DNA from: Syntrophomonadaceae bacterium
Lineage (GTDB): Bacteria > Bacillota_D > Dethiobacteria > DTU022
Reading direction: 5' to 3'
Length of the DNA stretch: 7,251 nucleotides
NCBI GenBank assembly: GCA_003562605.1
Contig: PWUG01000121.1
Span: 1-7,251 of the forward strand
Shown here: positions 1 through 6,531 of the stretch, piece by piece
How positions within the stretch are numbered: position 1 is the stretch's first letter
How the letters are laid out: the number at the start of each line of letters is the position of its first letter
Translations under genes and position numbers: made by a program
Notes under the pieces: generated by a model
Told to the model about the DNA's origin: nothing
The model's input: the letters and a program-made list of their open reading frames with translations, nothing else
Database searches by the model: none

Positions 1-187
1 AGTTTTCTACCTGCGTCAGGATTTTATCTATACCGCCGTTTTCGTTTGGGCTTTAATCGGTATCGGAGTGCGTCATGGTACTAATCTGGTGTTGCTGACG
101 ATTGTAGCCTGGCTGGCTGCAGCCGTAATTATATTCTTCCTTGGGTGGATTACCGCCCGGGGCAAAATCTCAATGAGAACCAGCTGA
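1..187 (+). CDS. Membrane protein, C-terminal fragment (gene runs off the left edge)
   Basis: An open frame enters from the left edge (first full codon at base 2) and ends at TGA 185-187, giving 61 residues. It holds two hydrophobic stretches, roughly residues 9-22 and 28-47 of the fragment, separated by a short polar turn (RHGTN). It ends in a short basic tail (ARGKISMRTS), as expected for the last two helices of an integral membrane protein with a cytoplasmic C-terminus by the positive-inside rule. The pattern YLRQDF followed by FVWALIGIGV recalls the last helices of TspO-like tryptophan-rich proteins of Firmicutes, but that is a weak impression and I do not assign a family. It has no visible functional link to the downstream genes, since a promoter-like sequence follows it. 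Confidence 0.6.
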   Translation, partial: VFYLRQDFIYTAVFVWALIGIGVRHGTNLVLLTIVAWLAAAVIIFFLGWITARGKISMRTS

Positions 188-197
188 GATATAAGCT

Positions 198-226
198 GTT
201 ATAGCTCAGGGAATCGTTATTATAAT
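198..226 (+). promoter_or_regulatory. Candidate sigma-A promoter for the MFS transporter gene
   Basis: A perfect -10 hexamer TATAAT lies at 221-226. At 17-bp spacing a poor -35 (GTTATA, 3 of 6 matches) lies at 198-203. Transcription would start near 233, about 47 bases before the ATG at 280. The position between the stop of the upstream gene and the transporter fits, but the weak -35 suggests that an activator may be needed or that the match is by chance. Confidence 0.4.
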
Positions 227-248
227 TATCGGGGCGTCAGGCTATTGC

Positions 249-260
249 CTCCTGCAGGAG
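249..260. repeat. Perfect 12-bp palindrome CTCCTGCAGGAG in the transporter leader
   Basis: The sequence is identical to its own reverse complement with no spacer. It lies about 16 bases downstream of the predicted transcription start and 19 bases before the transporter ATG. That is a normal place for a repressor operator. With no loop it is not a good RNA hairpin, and no T-run follows, so it is not a terminator. It also carries the only GGAG-type sequence in this leader apart from AGGGG at 273-277. Operator function is inference. Confidence 0.3.
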
Positions 261-279
261 AGGCGGTGTACCAGGGGAT

Positions 280-1605
280 ATGAAAGCAACTAATAAACAG
301 CGCAGCCGGCGTAACGGTCTCCTCAGCCTGTTTATTGGGCCGGTGTTTATTTTAAATGCGTTAATATTTTTATTTCAGGCTTTAACCAAGAATCTTTTTC
401 CGCCCCTGCTATTACCTTTGCGGGAAGCCTATATGATTGATAATTCCCAGGTCGGCCTGCTTGTTACCCTTGTCTTTTTCGGTTACGCCCTGGCCCGCTT
501 TCCTTCGGGTATTATGGCCGATCATATTGGCTGTACAAAAACAATCCTCCTGGGTAGTGCGGCGATGGCCTTATCCTTTCTGGGCGTTGCAGTTTCTCCA
601 AGTTATCCGGTAATGGCTTTCATGACCTTTGTCCTTGGTGTAAGCAGCGGTGTATATGTTACTGCCGGATACACGTTGGCCGTAATTATTGGATCGCGGG
701 AACGAGCTGCTACGGCTACGGCTGCTTTTGAATCTTTCGGGATTGTTGCAGCAATAGTATCCCCGATCCTGGTAACGGTTTTTGTAATTTTTCTGAACTG
801 GCAGCTTTTATTTATTGTTTCAGGCTTGTTGCTGGCTCTAATGACGGCAGCATTTTATCGCTTTCGTGAAAGTTCTACCGAATTTGAAAATGAATATGCA
901 GTTCATAACGGCATCGAAAATAAACAGTTGGGTGGACTGTCTGGGCAAAAGAACTCTACTGGTACATTAAAGGGGCTTTTCAGGGATGCGCTGACTTCAT
1001 CTGTCATATTTCGAGATCCTCTGATCAGGCGATTTATCATTTGGAGCATCCTGGTCGGCGGTTTTGGAGCACTTTCATGGACAGGAATTAACGCTTTTAT
1101 CCCCACTTTCCTGGTGGAGGAGCGGGGTTACAGTTACGAAATTGCCAATCAGATGTTTATCATTGTTGCTGCTGCCGGCTTAGTGGCGAAGATTGCCACA
1201 GGATGGCTGGCTGATCGTTTTGGTAATAATGTGGTGATGTTTATTAATCTGACCCTGAGTATCGGTTTATTTATAGGCCTGACATTATCCGTTGGGCACT
1301 GGCAAATCATGGTTATCCTGGCCCTGCTTGGCGCGGCCTGCCTTAACACGAACACTCTGATCAATTCATATGTCCTTCGCAATATGCCTCCCAGGTACCA
1401 GGGCGCCGGTTTCGGCCTTTTTAGCACAGCCTACACTGTCATTTACAGTCTCGGACCGTACATGACCGGGTTTTTATCGGAACTTTTCGGGCTTAGCAGG
1501 GCTATACAGCTTAGTTCTATTGGTGCTGTTGCAGCCGCAGCATTGATCCTGGCCGCCAAATATTTTGTACCCAGGCACTTCTTAACAACCATGACTTCTT
1601 CTTAA
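280..1605 (+). CDS. MFS transporter, 12 transmembrane helices, substrate unknown
   Basis: A 441-residue major facilitator superfamily permease of the cytoplasmic membrane (MFS_1 type), within the family's usual length. By eye there are twelve hydrophobic segments at about residues 14-35, 56-76, 87-105, 109-137, 148-170, 172-193, 251-275, 288-308, 317-337, 341-363, 374-396 and 405-428. A polar central loop (about 194-250) divides the two six-helix bundles. The family's loop 2-3 motif is seen at 76-90 (SGIMADHIGCTKTIL), with its repeat between helices 8 and 9 at 308-316 (GWLADRFGN). The basic N-terminus (KQRSRR) fits a cytoplasmic start. The ATG at 280 has AGGGG only 2-3 bases upstream and GGAGAGG 16 bases upstream, so the ribosome site is not ideal, but no better in-frame start exists. 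The hydrolase/ligase operon follows after 106 bases on the same strand, so it may import that pathway's substrate or export its product. The sequence does not decide which. Confidence 0.93.
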   Translation: MKATNKQRSRRNGLLSLFIGPVFILNALIFLFQALTKNLFPPLLLPLREAYMIDNSQVGLLVTLVFFGYALARFPSGIMADHIGCTKTILLGSAAMALSFLGVAVSPSYPVMAFMTFVLGVSSGVYVTAGYTLAVIIGSRERAATATAAFESFGIVAAIVSPILVTVFVIFLNWQLLFIVSGLLLALMTAAFYRFRESSTEFENEYAVHNGIENKQLGGLSGQKNSTGTLKGLFRDALTSSVIFRDPLIRRFIIWSILVGGFGALSWTGINAFIPTFLVEERGYSYEIANQMFIIVAAAGLVAKIATGWLADRFGNNVVMFINLTLSIGLFIGLTLSVGHWQIMVILALLGAACLNTNTLINSYVLRNMPPRYQGAGFGLFSTAYTVIYSLGPYMTGFLSELFGLSRAIQLSSIGAVAAAALILAAKYFVPRHFLTTMTSS

Positions 1606-1630
1606 AAAACATTTTACTTGTTTCTATTAT
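1602..1630 (+). promoter_or_regulatory. Weak candidate promoter ahead of the hydrolase/ligase operon
   Basis: TTAAAA (1602-1607, 4 of 6 to TTGACA) is separated by 17 bases from TATTAT (1625-1630, 5 of 6 to TATAAT). It overlaps the stop codon of the transporter gene and would give a leader of about 75 bases before the next start. The 106-base gap (1606-1711) is A/T rich and shows no convincing terminator. The only hairpin I see is a 5-bp ATGCT/AGCAT stem at 1683-1700. Read-through from the transporter gene is therefore equally likely. Confidence 0.22.
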
Positions 1631-1711
1631 GTTTGATCCGGTAAAAAGTTGCAGCAAAAATCATTCAAGTTCTCAGGAAAGAATGCTGTTTTATAAGCAT
1701 ATCTATAGAAA

Positions 1712-3421
1712 GTGAGCATACTTGATATGGGTGATTTTGCAACAGGCCGAAAGAAAAAAGTGAAAACAGCTAAAAGCCGGTACGGGATGGTTTCAACGGC
1801 TTCGCATGTAGCTACGGAAGCCGGGGTCCGGATTTTGGAAAAAGGAGGTAATGCAGTTGATGCAGCAGTTGCATCTGCCTTTTGCTTAGGTGTCACCGAG
1901 CCTCAGTCATCTGGCCTGGGTGGCCAGAGCATGGTTCTTTTACACCATGCGCCAAATGGTGATCCTATGACTATCGCTTTGGATGGATCCTCCCGGGCTC
2001 CTTTTGGCATCAATCCAAACAACCTTCCACCTCAACCGCTGAAATTGGGAATCAGGTCTACAACTGTGCCTTCCACACCGGCCACGCTAGGTTACTTTTT
2101 GGAAACTTACGGGACTTTTTCTCTTGAAGAAGTATTGAAGCCTTCAATATTGGCAGCAAGAGGGGGTTTTAAAATTTCTGCGCTGCAGCATAAGCTGATT
2201 ACTGCTGACAGCAGCAAGCTTAAAGATGAAACTGTGCGATCTGTATTTTTTAAGAATGGCAAGCCTCTTAATGCCGGTGATGTAATTTGCCAACCTCAAC
2301 TGGCAGACTGTTTGGAGAAAATGAGTAAAGAAGGTTGGAGAGACTTTTATGTAGGAGAAATCGGTGAGGCCATTATCAAGGATATGAATCAGCGTGACGG
2401 CTTGATCTCCCGGGCAGACTTAAGTCAGATCCCTTTACCAGTTCAGAGGGAGACTTTACGTGGAACATACCGTGGTTATGGATTGGTTACTTTCCCTCCT
2501 CCCGGTGCAGGGCGTGCTTTGGTTCAAATTTTAAACACCCTTGAGTATTTGGATCCGGAATTGCTAGATTTGGATACCCCGCTGGGCACTGTATTACTGG
2601 CTATGGCTTTTCGGGCAGCACTTGTTAAAAGGGAGCGGTTCCCCATAGACCCGGTACTTTATCCTCAACTTGCCAAAAAGTGGTTGGTTGATAAGGAAAG
2701 TGCTTCGCACATTGCAGCTCGCATAAAAGACCTTGTATCTTACCTTGAAGCTAAAAATAGAGATGAGTCTTTGGTGCCTCCTTCCACTTCCGGCGAAACG
2801 ACACATCTTTCTATAGCCGATTCACATGGAAATATTGTAGGAATTACGCAATCTATTGAGCTTGCATTTGGGGCAAAAACCATGGCAACGGGTTTGGGCT
2901 TCTTTTACAATAACTATATGAGTGCTTTTGATTATAAAAACATGATGCATCCAAACTACCTGATTCCCGGGGGAAGGCCGTATAGCAGCGTGGCTCCAAC
3001 CCTGCTCTTCAGGAAAAACAAAAAGCCATTTTTAATGATTGGCAGCCCGGGAAGCGAACGTATAGCTACAACACTTGTCCAGGTTATTCTTAGGTTTATT
3101 GATGGCGGACAGGATTTGGCAGCGGCAATAGAGGCCCCACGTTTTCATGCAGGTAGTACGGGCACAATCATGATTGAGAAAAGAAGCTTTCACCCGGAGG
3201 TAGTGGATACATTGAACCAGGCTGGTTTCGATGTCAGCAGGCGCGGGGCTTATAGTTTTTACCTGGGTTGTGCACAGGCGCTGGAAGTTCCCGAATCTCC
3301 CGGCGGGTTCTTTATCGGAGTTTCAGATCCCCGCCGTGATGGAAGTGCGCTTGGCCCCCGGTATGTACCGTCTCCGGGATATGATTCGGCCAATAATAGC
3401 TCTTATATTAAGGGAGGCTAA
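1712..3421 (+). CDS. Gamma-glutamyltranspeptidase-superfamily Ntn hydrolase, probably with altered substrate specificity
   Basis: A 569-residue N-terminal-nucleophile amidohydrolase related to gamma-glutamyltransferase. Such precursors self-cleave before a Thr that becomes the nucleophile. Family landmarks are ILEKGGNAVDAAVASA (41-56), EPQSSGLGG (63-71), LDGSSRAP (90-97), the large-subunit core with RGTYRGYG and FPPPGAG, the processing site TTHLS with predicted nucleophile Thr363, RPYSSVAPT (422-430) and GSPGSERI (444-451). Processing would give subunits of about 362 and 207 residues. Counting from the nucleophile without gaps, the E. coli positions Asn411, Gln430 and Asp433 become Glu383 (also Glu in Bacillus GGT), Tyr402 and Ala405. 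The carboxylate-binding Arg114 aligns with Ser93, with an Arg two residues on. Catalysis looks intact but gamma-glutamyl recognition does not, so an acylase or other amidase role is plausible. No signal peptide is visible, which implies a cytoplasmic enzyme. The start is GTG at 1712; ATG at 1727 (MGDFATG) is equally possible. Only 5 bases separate it from the ligase gene. Confidence 0.9.
   Translation: MSILDMGDFATGRKKKVKTAKSRYGMVSTASHVATEAGVRILEKGGNAVDAAVASAFCLGVTEPQSSGLGGQSMVLLHHAPNGDPMTIALDGSSRAPFGINPNNLPPQPLKLGIRSTTVPSTPATLGYFLETYGTFSLEEVLKPSILAARGGFKISALQHKLITADSSKLKDETVRSVFFKNGKPLNAGDVICQPQLADCLEKMSKEGWRDFYVGEIGEAIIKDMNQRDGLISRADLSQIPLPVQRETLRGTYRGYGLVTFPPPGAGRALVQILNTLEYLDPELLDLDTPLGTVLLAMAFRAALVKRERFPIDPVLYPQLAKKWLVDKESASHIAARIKDLVSYLEAKNRDESLVPPSTSGETTHLSIADSHGNIVGITQSIELAFGAKTMATGLGFFYNNYMSAFDYKNMMHPNYLIPGGRPYSSVAPTLLFRKNKKPFLMIGSPGSERIATTLVQVILRFIDGGQDLAAAIEAPRFHAGSTGTIMIEKRSFHPEVVDTLNQAGFDVSRRGAYSFYLGCAQALEVPESPGGFFIGVSDPRRDGSALGPRYVPSPGYDSANNSSYIKGG
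3411..3417 (+). promoter_or_regulatory. Ribosome binding site AGGGAGG for the ligase fusion gene
   Basis: A strong Shine-Dalgarno sequence lies inside the last codons of the upstream hydrolase gene, 9 bases before the ATG at 3427. It fixes that start and points to translational coupling of the two genes. Confidence 0.8.
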
Positions 3422-3426
3422 AGCTT

Positions 3427-5595
3427 ATGAAAATTGCCATCATATATAACCGGGACAGCAAGGCGGTCATAAACCTTTTTGGCACCCCAAACCGCGAAAA
3501 GTACGGCCTCGAAACAATCGACATGATTAAGGAAGCCCTGGAAGCGGGAGGGCACCAGGTTAAAGCTTTTGAAGGAGACAAAAATATTATTCACGCCCTG
3601 GAGGAATTTATGCCTACGGTGATTTCCGGTGAGCGTCCCGGTCTGGTTTTCAACTTGAGCTATGGAATTCAGGGTCGAGCCCGCTATGCTCACATTCCGG
3701 GTATTCTGGAAATGCTGGGGATTCCTTACGTGGGCTCCGGTCCGGATACTCATACAGTTGCCCTGGATAAGGTGTTAACCAAGATCGTGCTGTTGCAAAA
3801 AGGGCTGCCTACACCAAAATTTACAGTTCTGGATACCCCTGATTTTAAATTGCCCCTTGGAGATGGCCTGAATTTTCCACTTATTGTCAAACCCAAAGGC
3901 GAAGCTGTTTCCTTCGGATTAAAGATTGTCAACAGCGACGAAGAGCTGCGAGAGGGAGTCCGGGTCATTTACGACATGTATAAGGCGCCAACTCTGGTAG
4001 AAGAGTATATTGAAGGACGTGAGTTTAATATTGGGCTGCTGGGTAACAGCCCGGTGGAGGTTTTTCCACCTGTGGAAGTGATATTTAATGAAGGTGAGCG
4101 CATATTCACTTATGAGGATAAAATAATGATGAGCGGACGTAAATTGGAAAAGATTTGCCCGGCGCCTCTGGAAGCGAAGGTGACGCAAAAAATTCAAACC
4201 TTGGCTAAAGATGCTTTTGAAGCCCTTGGATGTTTTGATAGCGCACGGATTGATTTTCGTTTGGATGATAATGGAAACTTGTATATCCTGGAGGTTAATT
4301 CCATGCCTAGCCTTGAGCCTAACGGTTCCTATGTTTTTGCTGCAGCCAGTATCGGGCTCGATTACAGTCGCCTGGTTAATCGTCTTATAAAAATTACCAG
4401 CCAACGCTATTTTGGGTTTCTGGAAGCAGAGGATCCTTTGAAAAGAATCCGGGATGATCCTAAATCAAAAGTATTTGCCTCCCTTACCCAGAACCGGGAC
4501 AAGATCGAGGAAGAACTGAAAAACTGGACCAATCTAATTAGCTGCACGGCGGATCCGGTTGGTCTGGGAGCTGTGGTCAAACGGTTGGAAAGCCAATTAT
4601 TGAATCTGCATTTAGAACCGGTGGAAGAGTTTACTGACTTTCATTCGGCCTGGACCTGGCAAACGGCAGCCGGTCTTGAGGGAGGTACGCTTCTATTAGC
4701 TTCCGGCGATGTTCCAAGTGATGTTGGGGGAGGTTATTCCATTCCATTCCGGCGAGATCCTGCCTGGTTGTACGGTGAAGGTATCGCTTCCAGCCGGGCT
4801 GGGATTACCTGCATTGTGCAGGCACTTAATGCTTTGCAATCAGTAGGGAAATTACAGGGCAATAAATTGGGTGTTTTTATTTATACCGATGAAGGCCGGG
4901 GGATGCGATATAGCAGTAAGCATTTACAAAAGGCTGCTTCCCTGGCAGGACGCGTTATAGTTTTACAACCTGGTTTTCAAAACGGTCAGGTAGTAGATCA
5001 ACGCAGGGGATCGCGCAAGTTCAGTATCCTGGTTGAAGGCGTTTTTCAGCGTATCGGTGCCATCAGATCTTCTATTGACTTGATGAGCTGGTTTTTAAGC
5101 CGGGCTGACAGGGTCGGGACCCTGAGCTGCCCCGAAGAGAAAGTGACTGTTGCTCTGCAGGAGATCCAATCAGAACGTTACAGTGTTCTTCTTCCGCACA
5201 GGATCAGGGCTACAGTTTATGTTACATTTCTCGAAGCAGCCCTGGCCGATGAAGCAGAAGCCAGGCTACATGAACTGTTCGATAACGGCCAGGGAGCTCA
5301 GGGTGAACCCCGGGTCTATATCGAAAAACTGGAGGAAAGGCCGCCTTTGATTCGCTCACGGGAAGCATATGATTTGATTTCACAGCTTAAAAGAATCAGC
5401 GAAGAATGGAAACTGCCTTTTGGAGTTGAATCCAGCCTGCTGCCTTCAGCAGCTGGAGTAATCCCCGCAGGAATCCCTGTGGTTTGCGGTTTTGGACCGG
5501 CTAGCCAGGATATGTATACCCCGCATGAATGTATCCATCGGGGGGAGTTTATGCAGCGTTTACTTCTTTTAACCCTATTTTTGTTGGAGGAGTAA
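3427..5595 (+). CDS. ATP-grasp (D-Ala-D-Ala ligase-like) domain fused to a degenerate M20-peptidase-like domain
   Basis: A 722-residue two-domain protein, about twice the length of a D-Ala-D-Ala ligase. Residues 1-330 are a Ddl-type ATP-grasp ligase, which would join a carboxylate to an amine through an acyl phosphate at the cost of ATP. Visible features are VFNLSYG (74-80), LEMLGIPYVGSG (94-105), DK (114-115), VKPKGEAVSFG (154-164), EEYIEGREFN (192-201), Lys232, Arg274/Asp276 (ARIDF) and the Mg ligands Glu289/Asn291 (LEVNS). The true-Ddl HG..GED segment and the omega-loop Tyr next to Lys232 (here Ile233) are missing, so this is unlikely to be the housekeeping Ddl. Residues about 355-722 follow the M20 (carboxypeptidase G2-like) fold pattern: LLLASGD (422-428), YGEGIASSRAG (449-459), YTDEGRG (486-492), a lid-type insert from about RRGSRKF to HELF, and YTPHECI (697-703). 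The metal-ligand positions read Gly/Ser, Ser455, Gly490, Gln514 and Tyr697, so it is probably inactive as a metallopeptidase. No signal peptide is visible, so it is cytoplasmic. Middle gene of a tight three-gene operon. Confidence 0.88.
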   Translation: MKIAIIYNRDSKAVINLFGTPNREKYGLETIDMIKEALEAGGHQVKAFEGDKNIIHALEEFMPTVISGERPGLVFNLSYGIQGRARYAHIPGILEMLGIPYVGSGPDTHTVALDKVLTKIVLLQKGLPTPKFTVLDTPDFKLPLGDGLNFPLIVKPKGEAVSFGLKIVNSDEELREGVRVIYDMYKAPTLVEEYIEGREFNIGLLGNSPVEVFPPVEVIFNEGERIFTYEDKIMMSGRKLEKICPAPLEAKVTQKIQTLAKDAFEALGCFDSARIDFRLDDNGNLYILEVNSMPSLEPNGSYVFAAASIGLDYSRLVNRLIKITSQRYFGFLEAEDPLKRIRDDPKSKVFASLTQNRDKIEEELKNWTNLISCTADPVGLGAVVKRLESQLLNLHLEPVEEFTDFHSAWTWQTAAGLEGGTLLLASGDVPSDVGGGYSIPFRRDPAWLYGEGIASSRAGITCIVQALNALQSVGKLQGNKLGVFIYTDEGRGMRYSSKHLQKAASLAGRVIVLQPGFQNGQVVDQRRGSRKFSILVEGVFQRIGAIRSSIDLMSWFLSRADRVGTLSCPEEKVTVALQEIQSERYSVLLPHRIRATVYVTFLEAALADEAEARLHELFDNGQGAQGEPRVYIEKLEERPPLIRSREAYDLISQLKRISEEWKLPFGVESSLLPSAAGVIPAGIPVVCGFGPASQDMYTPHECIHRGEFMQRLLLLTLFLLEE
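5586..5592 (+). promoter_or_regulatory. Ribosome binding site GGAGGAG for the amidohydrolase gene
   Basis: A strong Shine-Dalgarno sequence abuts the stop codon of the ligase fusion gene (TAA 5593-5595) and lies 10 bases before the ATG at 5603. It supports that start and coupled translation. Confidence 0.75.
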
Positions 5596-5602
5596 AAATA
5601 TT

Positions 5603-6439
5603 ATGCCCGGGGCCTGCCTTCCGTTGTTAATATCAGTTCCCCACGGTGGTTTTGAGGTGCCGCCGGAAGTAAGTAATTATTGCCGCCTTGATTTGCCGGG
5701 GCTGCTTAAGGATGGAGACACCTGGGCGGGTTATTTATACGATATGGAAGATCGGGTCCAGGCATATTTTCAGTTTCCTGTGGCCCGGGCTGTAATTGAT
5801 CTGAATCGGGCTGCAGATGACCGTCCGCCGGAAAACCCGGATGGAGTGGTGAAAACTGTAACAGTAAGGAACGAACAAGTTTGGCAGAAACCCGAAGGCC
5901 TGCCCACTGCTCAAGTCGAGCTTCTCCTGGAACGCTATTACTACCCTTACCATAGATGCCTGGCGGTTGCCTCTGAAAACCGGAAGATATTGTTGGGTCT
6001 TGACTGTCATACAATGCTGGATAGAGCGCCGCACTTTTCTGATTGCCCTGACGAGCAGCGGCCCCTGGTTTGTCTCAGCAACCGGGGAGATGAAAACGGA
6101 GAAGCCCTTGATGAGCATTTAACTGCCCCGCCGGATTTGCTTCGTTCGCTCGGGCAGATCCTGGAAAGAAGTCTTATAGATTTGGCCCGGGAAAAATCAG
6201 TTCCTGCGGTTTTATTAAACCGGCCGTTCAAGGGCGGTTTAATAATAAAACATCATGGGACGCCCGATCATATACCATGGATCCAGGTGGAATTTAACCG
6301 ATCCCTTTACCTGGACTCCGATCCAAGGACAGTCGCCCCGGGTAAAGAGGAAATTAAACGAATAAATAAGTTGAAAAAATGTTTTTTCTTTGCCCTGGAA
6401 GAACTTCTGCTATACAAAAGGAGGGGCAAAACAATTTAG
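5603..6439 (+). CDS. N-formylglutamate amidohydrolase family protein (FGase, HutG-like fold)
   Basis: 278 residues, typical for the FGase family, whose named member hydrolyses N-formyl-L-glutamate to formate and glutamate in histidine breakdown. Conserved blocks are SVPHGG (11-16), a DGDTW segment (37-41), DLNR (66-69), YYYPYH (112-117), DCHTM (134-138) with the likely metal-binding Asp/His, NRPFKGG (206-212) and IPWIQVEFNRSLYL (224-237). The family's putative catalytic and metal residues therefore look complete. No signal peptide is seen, so it is cytoplasmic. The C-terminus is short and basic. It is the last gene of the operon, 7 bases after the ligase fusion. None of the histidine-degradation genes (hutH, hutU, hutI) is in the window, and the neighbours are amide-forming and amide-cleaving enzymes. 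I infer a different N-acyl or amide substrate, perhaps the compound made or opened by the upstream enzymes. True FGase activity cannot be excluded. Confidence 0.88.
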   Translation: MPGACLPLLISVPHGGFEVPPEVSNYCRLDLPGLLKDGDTWAGYLYDMEDRVQAYFQFPVARAVIDLNRAADDRPPENPDGVVKTVTVRNEQVWQKPEGLPTAQVELLLERYYYPYHRCLAVASENRKILLGLDCHTMLDRAPHFSDCPDEQRPLVCLSNRGDENGEALDEHLTAPPDLLRSLGQILERSLIDLAREKSVPAVLLNRPFKGGLIIKHHGTPDHIPWIQVEFNRSLYLDSDPRTVAPGKEEIKRINKLKKCFFFALEELLLYKRRGKTI

Positions 6440-6531
6440 TTTAGCTTTTTATAAATATAATTGCTGATAGTTTTATATCAAAGTAGTATGGCTACACTCA
6501 GAACCTTTGCTAAAAATGGAAATAACTAAAC
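6440..6531. other. Convergent intergenic gap with no recognisable feature
   Basis: 92 A/T-rich bases separate the end of the rightward operon from the end of the leftward DUF937 gene. The best hairpin is a 5-bp TGATA/TATCA stem around 6464-6479 with no T-run after it on either strand. I therefore cannot support a terminator for either transcription unit. Confidence 0.4.

Noticed and set aside
1683..1700. Hairpin ATGCT/AGCAT as a terminator for the transporter gene
   Set aside because: The stem is only 5 bp with an 8-base loop and no T-run follows, so it is too weak to support termination.
3919..4404. A 161-residue open frame on the minus strand, opposite the ATP-grasp domain
   Set aside because: It lies wholly within a well-supported gene on the other strand, has no ribosome binding site that I can see and resembles no known protein. 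The same applies to the other antisense frames inside the four rightward genes.
3427..4420. Housekeeping D-alanine--D-alanine ligase (ddl)
   Set aside because: The acceptor-site residues and the HG..GED segment are not conserved, the protein carries an extra 390 residues, and the neighbours are not cell-wall genes.
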